From Stentor roeselii (taxonomy: Eukaryota; Ciliophora; Heterotrichea; Heterotrichida; Stentoridae), in NCBI GenBank assembly GCA_006503475.1, contig RSEH01000017.1:62001-126000 (forward strand): a stretch of DNA of 64,000 nt, given 5' to 3'. Below, piece after piece: positions 54,948 through 64,000 of this stretch. The translations under genes and the position numbers were made by a program. The first letter of the stretch is position 1; the number at the start of each line of letters is the position of its first letter. Under the pieces are notes generated by a model. The model did no database searches. It saw only the letters and a program-made list of their open reading frames with translations, and was not told where the DNA came from.

Positions 54948-56153
54948 TTAAGGTTTGATTATCTTCGTAGTGACTCTCTTCGCCCCAGTAACCCCAGCTC
55001 TTCTTCCTCCAAATGAAGCTTCTCCTTTAATCTTAAAAAGAGCCAAGCTAATAATTTCCCTCGTTTTTTCCTTACTCGACCTAGGCACATCAACTAAAAG
55101 TTCATCAATTCCAGAGAAAGAAGGCCTGGGTGTTAAATTCGTAAATCCTTCAGCAGCTTTAACAGAAAGTTCGCTATTATTTTCCACAATTCTTTGATTT
55201 ACCAGTTCTAAATTCTTTTCCCTCTGAGAAGTTTCCATGAGTTTCAAAATTGACTTCTCAAACCCAAGTTTAAACTTAAGCTTATCAGCGTGACTATCAG
55301 CGATTTCCTTGTAAAGTTCTTCAACATTTCTCTTCAACTCATCATTCGTTGCACTAATCGCATCTTTTTCCGCTTCTACTTCGTTGAGCTTGACTCTATG
55401 AAGAGTTGTTTGATTTTTTAACTTGGAGCATTCTTTTTCCAAGGTTTCAAGTTGTTTATTCAAGTTAGTCACTTGTTTCGCTGAGTTTCCAAGTTGTTCT
55501 TCAAGTAGCTTAATAGTCTTGTCTCTGATTTTCAAAGGCTCTTCACAGTCCATCTGGATTTTTTTCTGTAAATTTTCAATTTTTCCTTTTTTTTTATGAA
55601 GTTCTTGAAGATACTCTGAATATTTTTTACCTTTCTTTAAAGTACTCAGTTCATTTCTAAGGTTCTCTTCAGACTTTTTCCTGTTCTCAAGTAACAAAAG
55701 TGCACTTTCCGCTATAAAAAAGAATGGAATTTCTTTATTATCTAGAATCACTTCAGTATGATTTTCGTAAATATTTGATAAAATCTCTTCAGGCACCTCG
55801 ATTTTTTCCTTAAAAATACTTTCACGCACTGATTTAAAAATTATCATCATTTCTTTCTGGTAGATTCCTTCTTCATTTGCACAAAGTTCTAAAGCTTTAC
55901 AGGAATTTTTAGCTTTTTGGAAAAATGCACCTGCTGAGTTCAGGTCTTTGAGTAAAATTGTCAGGTCATGGCGAATTTTATTCACTGAGGACTGGTATCT
56001 TGGAGAGGCTGTTTCGGGCAGTTGATAGCTTTTTATGTTTGTTGGACTTGAAATGTTTCCTCGTGATCTGATTGAAATGCTTGCTTTTGAGAGAATTGGA
56101 GAAATGTGGCCGAATGAGAGTCGGCTGGGTTTTAGCTTTGGTGAGAGATGCAT
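54948..56153 (-). CDS. Coiled-coil protein, unknown family
   Basis: A 401-residue protein. The first 55 residues are basic, Ser/Pro-rich and disordered. A helical, moderately hydrophobic part follows (about 60-160, including FFFIAESALLLLENRKK). Coiled coil runs from about 160 to 310 (NKQLETLEKECSKLKNQT and similar). The C-terminus is basic with SFGGRRAGVTGAKRVTTK, which resembles microtubule-binding tails. The family is not recognised. A cytoskeletal role is inference. Confidence 0.75.
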   Translation of the reverse strand: MHLSPKLKPSRLSFGHISPILSKASISIRSRGNISSPTNIKSYQLPETASPRYQSSVNKIRHDLTILLKDLNSAGAFFQKAKNSCKALELCANEEGIYQKEMMIIFKSVRESIFKEKIEVPEEILSNIYENHTEVILDNKEIPFFFIAESALLLLENRKKSEENLRNELSTLKKGKKYSEYLQELHKKKGKIENLQKKIQMDCEEPLKIRDKTIKLLEEQLGNSAKQVTNLNKQLETLEKECSKLKNQTTLHRVKLNEVEAEKDAISATNDELKRNVEELYKEIADSHADKLKFKLGFEKSILKLMETSQREKNLELVNQRIVENNSELSVKAAEGFTNLTPRPSFSGIDELLVDVPRSSKEKTREIISLALFKIKGEASFGGRRAGVTGAKRVTTKIIKP

Positions 56154-56654
56154 GGATTAATGGGTTTATAACTGAATTCTTTATATTTTTCTTATAACTA
56201 GTGAATATCGTTCTTATGTGAGAGGATGATTTTAGTTGAGGATTATTTGGTTGATGAGGATTTTAGGTTAGATTAGAAGGACTGATGGATAAAGAAATTA
56301 GTTTCAATTAAGAATGATTTAAAAAGAAAATCTTATAATAATATAGTTTAATATTTAGTGAGGTTTTGAAAATGGAAGATTACACATTTAACTGAAGGAA
56401 TCCTTAAAAATTATTTAGGATTAAATCATTTGATTACCTAAAGAATGATTTACTATCAGGACTATTATCATTCAATAGTAAATAAAATTTAATTTGAATT
56501 TATTCAAATTTACAATGAATTGAAAGCTATAAAAACTTAATATTTTAATCTCATTCCTCTGCCACTAAAGATTACTTAATTCACCGAATAAAATTTTTGA
56601 TCCCGCCTAGAAAAGTCATATTTAAAATTCAAAGAGCCGTTTCCAACACTAATA
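56154..56654. other. Intergenic, divergent genes
   Basis: A 501-bp AT-rich spacer, long for this window, between the coiled-coil gene and the secreted heptad-repeat gene. No open frame, hairpin or repeat stands out. Its length may mean a fuller promoter for the secreted protein. Confidence 0.55.
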
Positions 56655-58799
56655 ATGGCTTTAAACACAATTTTTTTTTCTTTACTAATAGTCAAACAAA
56701 ACGCATTTCAAACAGAATCCCAAAGTGCTTTATCACATCTTCTCCTACCAGGAGTCGAATTGATTCAAATGATGCGTTATCCAGAAGACGAATGCGAATG
56801 TGTCGATGAAGACAACTGTCTAAGTCACGTTAAGGTTGAAGTCAAATGTAAAAATGGGATTTGCTCAGTCACGGACAACTCAGAAACTAAAGAATTTCAA
56901 CTTTACTTTGAAATGGAGACGTTAGAAGAAGATGCAGGGAATTGTTGTCAAGTTGAGTCAAGTGCCTCGGAAATTGAATCTTCGAGTTCTTTGACCCTTG
57001 ATTCTCTTGAATCTCAAGAATCTTCTTTGCTTTCTGAACTGGATTCTTTGAAGTCTTTGGAAAGTTCTTTAAAATCTGAACTTCATTCAGTTGAAAGTGA
57101 AGAGGATAGTATTGAGCATACCTTAAGCTCAGTAGAAGATGAGGAAGATGATTTAGAGCATGAGGAGGATTCATTAGAAAGTAGCAAAGATGATCTAACT
57201 AGCAAACTTGATAGTTTAGAATCAGAGGAAGACAGTCTTGAAGATGATCTCGATAGTCTTGAGTCAGAAGAAGATAGCCTTTTAAGCCAATTAAGTTCAT
57301 ATGAGGACTCTTCATTTCAAATCGATTCATCAATATCAAGTGAGGTAGAAAGTTTAAAATCAGAGATAGATTCACTTGAAAATTCTCTTTCTTCATTGGA
57401 TAGCGAAATTTCATCATTAGAAAGTGAGTTAGATTCTATAGAGAGTGAACTTGAGTCATTAGAGAGCCGAGAATCAAGTATCAATAATGAAATTGATTCT
57501 TTGGAAAGTGAAGAGGATTCTTATGAACAATCTATAGAGAGTCACAACCGTGAACAAGACAGTCTTGAGTCAGAAATAGATTCACTTAATAGCGATGAGG
57601 ATAATCTTCAAAGCCAAATCGATTCTTTAGATTCAGAAGAGGACTCGATTGAAAGTGATATCGATTCTTTAAATAATGACGAAGACTCAATATTAAGCAG
57701 CATAAATTCAATAGAAAGTGAAATATCATCAGTTCAGTCAAAAATTTCAGAAATCACAAGTGATATTGATAGCTTGGATAGTGAGCAATCCAGTGAAATT
57801 CAAGAACTTGAAAGTGAGTTAGATTCTCTAAATTCTGAACTTAGCAGCTTGGTTAGTGAAAGGTCAAGTTTTTACTCAGATCTTGATTCTTTAAGAAGCA
57901 TTGAAAGTGAATTGGAATCAACTCTAAGCAGTCTAATTAGTCAAGAAGAAAGTCTAGAGAGTAGACTAAGTAGCTTAGAATCACTTGAAGAAAGTATCGA
58001 GTCCCATGTTTCATCTCTCGAAAGTGAGGAAGACTCTTTAGAGTCTGCTGAAAGTGTGGTTGAGCCTGAAGAAGATTCTTTAGAGTCAGAACTAGATTCA
58101 TTAGAGAGTCATGAAGATTCACTTGAATCCAAAGAAAATTCTTTAGAGTCACTTTTATCGAGTCTAAAGAATGATGAAAGTGAAATTGAAGAACAAATTT
58201 CAAGTCTTGAGAGTGATCTCGATTCAATTTTATCTGATGAAGACTCTCGTTACAGTATTCCTTCATCCTTACAAAGCGATTTCGATTCATTAGTAAGTGA
58301 AATTAGCTCAATAAATTCAGAAGAAGATGATTTGATAAGTAGGATTGAGAGTCTCGACTCAGAGGAAGATAGTCTTGAAAGTGAAATTGAAAGCATTGAA
58401 AAAGATATCGACTCAATTCAGTCAGATGAAGATGAAGTGGAGGATGAAGAAGATTCAATTGAAAGCTCACTTGAATCAGTCGATCACGAGGAAGATAGTC
58501 TTCAAAGCCGAATAGAATCCTTAGACTCAGAGGAAGATTCAATTGAAAGCGAAATCGAGTCAATAAACTCTGAAGAAGATAGTTTAAAGCATGAAAGTTC
58601 TGAATCAAGTTCTACTTCTTGTGATTTTCCATACCTGAAGCTGGTTTGTGAAGGATTTAAATGCAGGGTAACAGATGAAAATGGAGAAAGAGAGATTTCT
58701 TTGGCAGAAGTAGGACAAGATTGTGTGAATCAATACACTCTTCAAGTAGTTTGCGATGAACATGGATGTGAAGTTGTGGCTGTACCAATGAGACATTAG
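56655..58799 (+). CDS. Secreted acidic heptad-repeat protein with Cys domains
   Basis: A 714-residue protein with a hydrophobic start (MALNTIFFSLLIV) that suggests a signal peptide. Residues about 45-98 are Cys-rich. Residues about 100-650 are some 75 nearly unbroken heptads of S-[LI]-E-S-E-[EIL]-D type (SLESEED, SLDSEID, SIESELD), so almost only S, E, D, L and I. Hydrophobics fall at coiled-coil spacing, often in alternate heptads. Residues 650-714 hold two more Cys units. The three units share C-x4-C after a V/L-rich strand: VKCKNGICSVTD, LVCEGFKCRVTD and VVCDEHGCEVV. The repeats contain dozens of S-x-E sites, the target of Fam20C-type secretory kinases. Family unknown; a granule, mucus, cyst or mineral-binding scaffold is inference. 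Confidence 0.85.
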   Translation: MALNTIFFSLLIVKQNAFQTESQSALSHLLLPGVELIQMMRYPEDECECVDEDNCLSHVKVEVKCKNGICSVTDNSETKEFQLYFEMETLEEDAGNCCQVESSASEIESSSSLTLDSLESQESSLLSELDSLKSLESSLKSELHSVESEEDSIEHTLSSVEDEEDDLEHEEDSLESSKDDLTSKLDSLESEEDSLEDDLDSLESEEDSLLSQLSSYEDSSFQIDSSISSEVESLKSEIDSLENSLSSLDSEISSLESELDSIESELESLESRESSINNEIDSLESEEDSYEQSIESHNREQDSLESEIDSLNSDEDNLQSQIDSLDSEEDSIESDIDSLNNDEDSILSSINSIESEISSVQSKISEITSDIDSLDSEQSSEIQELESELDSLNSELSSLVSERSSFYSDLDSLRSIESELESTLSSLISQEESLESRLSSLESLEESIESHVSSLESEEDSLESAESVVEPEEDSLESELDSLESHEDSLESKENSLESLLSSLKNDESEIEEQISSLESDLDSILSDEDSRYSIPSSLQSDFDSLVSEISSINSEEDDLISRIESLDSEEDSLESEIESIEKDIDSIQSDEDEVEDEEDSIESSLESVDHEEDSLQSRIESLDSEEDSIESEIESINSEEDSLKHESSESSSTSCDFPYLKLVCEGFKCRVTDENGEREISLAEVGQDCVNQYTLQVVCDEHGCEVVAVPMRH
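56955..58605 (+). repeat. Protein-level heptad repeats (21-bp frame)
   Basis: About 75 units of 21 bp encode the S-L-E-S-E-E-D type heptads. The DNA copies are diverged and use several serine and leucine codons (AGT, TCA, TCT; TTA, CTT, TTG), so the regularity is stronger in protein than in DNA. That points to selection on the protein rather than a fresh satellite expansion. Confidence 0.8.
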
Positions 58800-59354
58800 A
58801 ATTAGTAGTATTATGCTTCAGTCTTGAAAAGTACAAAATAAATGGCTTAATTTGATCAAAAAATATTTATCTTATATCCTATATATATAACTAATTTGCT
58901 TTTGGTGTAATGATTATTAATGATTAAGACATTATTATCTATTTATTTGATTGATTCCTCATGAAATGTATTTAATTAAATTAACACCCTAGTAATTGAT
59001 ACAGGAAGAAAAATCAAACTGCTTTACATAAATATCTTAATATAATTAGACTGTAAAGTTAGCTATTTGATAGCAAATTCAATATTGAGGTCTTGTTAGA
59101 GTAATAATTTATTATAATAGGCCAGTCCTGTATCAAGAATTATCTTTTTTAGCTAGATTCTATGCATATCAAGTAAATTAATTGATATTAGATGTGATTA
59201 ATATTCCATCTCGAATATCCTTCATTCAAAATTCCAATTAATTCCCTCTCACAATATACTTAAATAACATCACAGTTATTCATTTTCAAATGTGAAAAAA
59301 AATACTTAAATCTTACTCTTTAAAATACAAAAGTTTACCTATGCAATTAACACA
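58800..59354. other. AT-rich intergenic stretch
   Basis: A 555-bp spacer of very AT-rich DNA between two plus-strand genes. Stops are dense in all frames. I see no repeat, RNA or coding relic. Confidence 0.6.
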
Positions 59355-60212
59355 ATGGAACTAATAGAAACAATTATCGATGATACAGGAGTCTACTTCG
59401 GCCAAACCAAAAACGGTGTTCCTGATGGCAAAGGTATAAAGTCCTACAATTTCGGGATAAAAGTCGAATGCTATTGGGAAAATGGGTTAAAAACAGGGAA
59501 AGGCTACATCGATTTCGGTCTTCTAAGACTAAATGTTAAATTCACTGCAGGTTATCCAAAGCGATTACTTAATATTCCTGAAATCTTCAAATCAGTTCTT
59601 CCTAAACACTTCTCATTCAGATTTCCGATAAGCATCTCTAAAACAGGAGAAAATTATCAAGAAACTTTATCATTTGAAGACAATTATTTCTCACTCTGTT
59701 GTTTTCAGGGAAAAATTTTAAACAATTTAGAGTTTTTAAGGAAAAAAGTAGGAAAGTTGAGAATTTTAGAACAACAAGGAAAAGTTATTGTGACTGAATC
59801 AGAAGATGATACATTAGAAGGCTTTTGTGAAATTAAAGATAGTTTTGAAACAAAATGCGGAATTTTTCATCAAGGGAATGCAGATCGTTTAGTTCATATG
59901 ACTGAACATAATGAATATAAAACTCTAAAAATTTTCCATCAAGGCAATCTAGTTTCTGAAGTAAAAATTTTTTATAATCACAATCTAAAGATTAAAACTA
60001 TAAAATTTGAGACTATAAGAATTACTCATAATCAACTGAAATTCGATTATCTTACAAATGGATCAGGTTATTTTTACATCAGAGGAAATTTTCGAGATAT
60101 GATGTTTTTTATGGAAATGGTTCATTTATTAAGGCCTAATGATATCAAAGATTGCTTGATGAAAATTATAGGATTTATTAGTGTCCAAAATCTCATTTCT
60201 AAAAAATTCTGA
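59355..60212 (+). CDS. MORN-like repeat protein
   Basis: A 285-residue protein. The first 60 residues contain two or three MORN-like units (YFGQTKNGVPDGKGIKSYNFG, then CYWENGLKTGKGYIDFG), of the GxYxGxxxxGxxxGxGxxxxxxG kind but worn. Further strand-turn units with FHQGN follow near 170-205. The rest has no known motif. MORN repeats occur in cortical and membrane-associated proteins of protists. Codons are more A/T-rich than in the genes to the left. An ATG at 59355 opens the frame. Little else can be said. Confidence 0.65.
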   Translation: MELIETIIDDTGVYFGQTKNGVPDGKGIKSYNFGIKVECYWENGLKTGKGYIDFGLLRLNVKFTAGYPKRLLNIPEIFKSVLPKHFSFRFPISISKTGENYQETLSFEDNYFSLCCFQGKILNNLEFLRKKVGKLRILEQQGKVIVTESEDDTLEGFCEIKDSFETKCGIFHQGNADRLVHMTEHNEYKTLKIFHQGNLVSEVKIFYNHNLKIKTIKFETIRITHNQLKFDYLTNGSGYFYIRGNFRDMMFFMEMVHLLRPNDIKDCLMKIIGFISVQNLISKKF

Positions 60213-61259
60213 GTAAAGAAATTCTATAATTTAAGATTTCATGAAAATTTTATTTCTAAAATTTTTAAATAATATGAAGATTTCGTTTTATTCATCCAAC
60301 TTGTGTTGTTTTATTTTTCAGATCATTTACTTGATTAAAATTTGAACCTCAGAGCTCAAGAAGTCACTTTTTGGGTTTTTCTTCAATAAGTATTTCTTCA
60401 ACAATTGAATAACTCTGTCTATTCTTCCCTATAAAATTACTATTTAATGCTGATTAATTTATACTGAGATACTGAAAGCACCTTTCTGATTGTAAAGAAG
60501 TCAACTTTTTCAAGTATTCATTTACTGGATTTCGGCTTTTCCACCTTTGTCAGAAGAAGCTAAGTCTCTGTCTCAGATGATTATTAACTTCAAGGTAGAG
60601 TTAAAAATTTTTCTATCAAAGTTCCTAGAAAGTATGCAGATATTATAGATGATGAAAAATTCAGGTATTAGAGTAAAACTTACATTTTAACTCTGAAATT
60701 ATTGAAAAAGGATTTAGAGCATTTAAAGTAGTTAGATAGTTTTAAACATGATTATTTCCTAAATTTATCTAAGTTTTAGAGTAATGGATGAGGATAAATA
60801 TGATTTCACTTTATCTAAATTCAACACTAATAATAAATCAAAATAGTTTAGCCTTTAAATTATCAGTGATAAATCAATCTCCTTAAATAAGCACCTTTAA
60901 AATACTGAAATATGTCCAAAGTTCTCTCTATTATGTAAAGAATATTTAATCAATTATATTGATTTAAATTTTCTTTGATTAGATTATATTGAATCACTAT
61001 CTAGCACATCAAAATTAATTTAAAATCCAATCTTATATTTTATAAACGAAAGTAATCTTTCTTCTCGTTCAACTATTTCTGTTATCTTTTTCATACGAAC
61101 TAATCCTAATCTTCATCTTAAAAACTTCGAATCTTTTTAAATCAGCTTTTTCTAATTCCCTTGCTTATATCTTTCCAAAGGCTGATACATATTTGACTAT
61201 TCCTCTTGTATTATCCTTGATTTCTAGTTCAACTCAAACAATTTGATCGAATCAATTCA
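60213..61259. other. Gene-poor stretch with a possible receptor relic
   Basis: A 1,047-bp stretch without an intact gene. One short part (see the pseudogene entry near 60.5 kb) still reads like the ligand-binding domain found just downstream. The remainder is AT-rich with stops in all frames. Confidence 0.55.
60499..60660 (+). pseudogene. Possible relic of a periplasmic-binding-type receptor domain
   Basis: One frame reads WISAFPPLSEEAKSLSQMII, similar to the yPyFfR..p.d..qA.al..ll step of the ANF-receptor (periplasmic-binding type I) fold. It is followed by stops. The match is short, so it is only tentative. It lies 600 bp before a longer open piece of the same fold in the same orientation. 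Confidence 0.3.
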
Positions 61260-61925
61260 ATGGCAAAGAATATCAAAGTGTCTAACTTAACCAATTGGAA
61301 ATATCCTGAGTTTTCAAAGAATCGGTTTTCAGCAGTTCTTTCATTATTAGAAGAGGCAAAAGCCTCAACTCAATTATTTTCGGATTTCAATGGCAAGATT
61401 TTACTATTTTCCTTTCAAACTCTTTTCAAAATATTCAAAATGAGACATATCAAAAAGAGTTTTAAAGATTTTAAGGTGAAGACCTGTATTTATGATTCTC
61501 AAACCACAGAAGAAGGACTTGATATGATTGTAAAGAGATACTTAAAAGTCACAGCTGTTAAAATTTTAATTGTTTTGGATGAAGGAGAGTCTTTAGAACT
61601 CCTCATTAAACTGATAAAAAAGAGAAAAATAAACTTATATGGAAGTTATTTATTGTTTAGTACTTCAAGTATTTATTCAGTCGACCTTGAAGGAGCAGTG
61701 ATTTTGTCTCATGAATTCGCGAAAGACTCGAAATCTTCAGAAGATTATCAGTTAAAACTTTTAGAGTATTTGATAGGCAAAACTCAGAAGATCGATTTAC
61801 AAGGATTCAAGAAAAAATGCTTAGATTCGGTTTGTATTAAAGAATTTTCTATTCTCAATCAAATCGAAGGGAAAAAGATTGGAAAAGGAGCCATAAGTGA
61901 TTCAGTTAAATCAATATTCCTTTGA
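61260..61925 (+). CDS. Fragment of periplasmic-binding-type receptor domain
   Basis: A 221-residue open frame starting at an ATG. It reads as the middle and end of an ANF-receptor/periplasmic-binding type I domain: YPEFSKNRFSAVLSLLEE near residue 15 (the yPyFfR step), KILIVLDEGESLELLIKLIKK near 105 (the strand and helix of the second lobe), and FSILNQIEGKKIGKG near 195 (the Y.I.N.q.g..vG end). The first lobe and any membrane segment are missing. The TGA stop overlaps an ATG of a second frame (TGATG) that continues with the start of another such domain. It may be a short real gene, but I think it more likely the longest surviving piece of a decayed tandem-domain receptor. Confidence 0.45.
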   Translation: MAKNIKVSNLTNWKYPEFSKNRFSAVLSLLEEAKASTQLFSDFNGKILLFSFQTLFKIFKMRHIKKSFKDFKVKTCIYDSQTTEEGLDMIVKRYLKVTAVKILIVLDEGESLELLIKLIKKRKINLYGSYLLFSTSSIYSVDLEGAVILSHEFAKDSKSSEDYQLKLLEYLIGKTQKIDLQGFKKKCLDSVCIKEFSILNQIEGKKIGKGAISDSVKSIFL

Positions 61926-63110
61926 TGTTCTCAGGAAACAACAGCAAAACGAGTTCAATATCAATTAAAACCGAAATACCAGTCATTATAGAAAACGGAA
62001 CTCATTATTCGAATAATGAAACTGACAAATATTTAACTTCAATGTACTATAAAGGCACTCTCTATGCAGTTGAGCAGGCGAATGCAGAGTAAGAATCACT
62101 AAATTTTGAATATAAACTTATTCCAACTAACTAGAGATCGTTGATTTAATATAAACGGGAGCAAGGTATATAAAATGTTTTGGCCTTCAACTTACTGAGT
62201 TTTATAGTTTAAGGAGAAAAAATTTCACAATTTTCTCTTAAAGACTAATCAAGAATTAAATAATAAAACAGAATTCCCTGAGTTCTTGAAAATATCAGGC
62301 CATCGAAATAGTACTGAAGACTACATCCTTTGTTTTCAACTTTACGGCTGGAAAGAACATTTCATTTTAATTGGTAAAGATAAAATGAGCATTTTAATTT
62401 ATCAACTTACCAAAGATATAAAAATGAGACTATAATCACTCTTGAAGATTTTGTTTGTTCAGTGAATTATAGTCGTGAAGTCTTCGAGCAAACAGACATG
62501 TTTTAGAGTTTAGAAAATTATATAAAAATCTGATTTCGCTATTAATAGTAAATGATCCTGGACTTATTTTTGAAGGACTTTACGTTGACCTTCGAAAACG
62601 AGATATATGACGATATTAAATCTTTTAAATTACTTCTCACTGATTTCTGATATAGAGGAAAACTATTTAAAAAAAATGAATAAATATGGAATAAGTCTTT
62701 ATCGCTAATATTTTGGAGTATATGGTAGATCTTGGAAATAGATGGAAAAAGAAATGACATAAAACTATAGTTAATAAATAATTCACTTATGATTGTTTTT
62801 TAACTATTAAAAATTCACTCAAGTACCTTTTAGATAAAGGAGAAAATTATAAAACTCCGAGGTACTCATAAGAGTGATGAAATATCAAAGGTTTACAAGA
62901 TGCTCTGGAGATTTTTTTACTCCATCAGAAAACTCTAGAAATTATAACTGGATTGGTGTGATCCAAATAATCATGAACTTAATTAATATAAATTTAAACA
63001 ACTCACAATCTTCGCTCTTAACATATTGGTTGTGAAACGCAGTTAAGGTGTTAAACAAACCTGTTTGGATTACAGGAGAAGAATCAGTCTCAAGCAACTA
63101 AAGAGAAAAG
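61924..63110 (+). pseudogene. Decayed second receptor domain
   Basis: Pieces of one more ligand-binding domain appear in order, in different frames and with stops between them. They include YKGTLYAVEQANAE and then LNFEYKLIPTN (about 61925-62135, the first helix and the gYkL.l.ptD step), EFPEFLKISGHRNSTEDYIL with FQLYGWKEHFILIGKD (about 62270-62390, the yPyf.R and fgW steps), LLIVNDPGLIFEGLYVDL (about 62545-62600), and a weak stretch ending NKPVWITGEES near 63090. The order matches the family. At least four breaks prevent one product. These are host-type receptor sequences. Confidence 0.55.
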
Positions 63111-64000
63111 AAAAGATGTATTTTATACAAAAATAAACAGTTTTTAACATCAGGGATGTTCGATATTCAATTAATTTCAATTGATTTACGCTCTTGATTA
63201 TTTTAAAAGCTTTTTTATCATTCAAATTTCAACCTATACACTCCAGTCTGTCCCTAGAAAGATTCGATATTCCAACGATTTTTTCAACAATTTTTATTTA
63301 TTTGTGAGTTTTTCTGAATATTTTCTTTGGAACTTGCTGAATGACTTATGGAAGAATAGTTAAAGGTTTTCATTTAAGGCTTGGATTTGATATGATAAAA
63401 TCTTTTAAGTTATAATTTGAGAAGTATTAGAAATTTTTTGGATTTTAATATCTTTTATTAGAGCTCATTAATGGCAGTTTTTGTATTCTAATGAGAATAA
63501 ACTTAAGAAAAAATTATAAGTAGTTTAATTAATGAGGTTTTTATATGAATCAGTTTTACACGTAGTGAATTATTTGCTTTTTATACAAATTGGGAGTATG
63601 CTGCTTATTCAAATAAATAGATTTTTTTTTATTAATGCTGCTCAGTATTTGTAAATGTGAAGAGAGAATCAGTGATAGACTACTTCGATCATTTTTTATA
63701 CAGATTGTTAATTATTTTATTACTTCGATCATGATCATAACAAGATCCTTCCTATTTTCATATTAAAAATCTCAAGTTAATTTAAACATAAAAAAGATTT
63801 GTATCCCTATACACAGTTGCTTCAGTTTCTATTAATTAATGAAAATAAACCTCAAGATTTTTAATAGTATTTGAGAATGAACCCTATTAAGATTACAATA
63901 ATTGTGTTGATAGTGATAACAATAATGATACAACCATACAATTATGAAAAATTTCAAAAGCTCAAGTTACTTAATAATTTTATGGGTGATGATTCTAATT
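63111..64000. other. AT-rich right end without recognisable genes
   Basis: Very AT-rich, stop-dense DNA to the end of the window. A 60-codon open stretch at 63181-63363 is rich in F, I and S and looks like chance. No telomeric repeat is present at the edge. Confidence 0.55.

Noticed and set aside
56887-58608. Long open frames on the minus strand across the heptad-repeat gene
   Set aside because: They are shadows of the regular repeat composition, with leucine/histidine/glutamine-rich nonsense sequence and no matching start region.
61924-62092. Programmed frameshift at TGATG joining two receptor frames
   Set aside because: A stop follows within 56 codons and further breaks come after it, so decay explains the pattern better than recoding.
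1-64000. Transposon or retroelement insertion
   Set aside because: No transposase, reverse transcriptase or integrase motif and no long terminal or inverted repeats were seen on either strand.
1-64000. tRNA or rRNA genes
   Set aside because: No cloverleaf with a B-box-like GGTTCGAATCC core and no rRNA-like conserved stretch was found in the spacers.

Overview
The window looks like macronuclear DNA of a heterotrich ciliate close to Stentor. Six genes contain introns, nine in total, and every one is exactly 15 nt, GT...AG, with an A at intron position 10. That intron size is known from heterotrichs. All three stop codons seem to work as stops, and tryptophan is always TGG (for example throughout a 2,244-codon reading frame), so the standard code is in use, as in Stentor and unlike Blepharisma. 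Genes are AT-rich, short-spaced and lie on both strands. Many encode cilium or basal-body proteins. No mobile element, viral element, rRNA, tRNA or CRISPR array was recognised.

Layout. 1-4.8 kb: 3' end of a type I membrane protein, a rhomboid-like membrane protein, a coiled-coil protein, a CDF-type transporter with altered metal sites, and a TMEM164 homologue with three introns. 5.1-7.2 kb: three tandem secreted RNase T2 genes, one lacking both catalytic histidines. 7.4-11.7 kb: an NMN adenylyltransferase, an ER DnaJ-thioredoxin protein followed by a decayed copy of its own 3' end, a small unknown gene, and ribose-5-phosphate isomerase B. 11.8-17.8 kb: a protein with two cyclic-nucleotide-binding domains, a large helical-repeat protein, and small unknowns including an acylated EF-hand-like protein. 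17.9-24.6 kb: a 2,244-residue ankyrin-WGR-PARP protein. 24.6-32.3 kb: a membrane sensor with TPR and VWA-like parts, an IQUB relative, an OB-fold/zinc-ribbon protein resembling POT1/TEBP-alpha, an unknown gene, RPB12, and a short Mad3/BubR1-type checkpoint protein. 32.5-50.4 kb: a TRP-like channel, a plant-type vacuolar sorting receptor, a CH-like/ARM/SR-tail protein, a SHIPPO-repeat protein, ribosomal eS28, a coiled-coil protein, and a four-domain voltage-gated calcium channel. 50.7-58.8 kb: a small unknown, a CEP135/Bld10-like basal-body protein, another coiled-coil protein, and a secreted acidic protein made of about 75 heptads between small Cys domains. 58.8-64 kb: gene-poor and AT-rich, with a MORN-like gene and decayed pieces of a receptor with periplasmic-binding-type ligand domains.

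Together the genes support a motile, excitable, secretory cell: calcium and TRP-like channels, a membrane sensor, cyclic-nucleotide binding, radial-spoke, SHIPPO and basal-body proteins, vacuolar sorting, secreted nucleases and an unusual secreted scaffold. Packing is extreme. Two convergent pairs have stop codons that abut with no base between them. One divergent pair has overlapping start codons and another has starts 4 bp apart. Family assignments come from reading motifs by eye; no database search was run.
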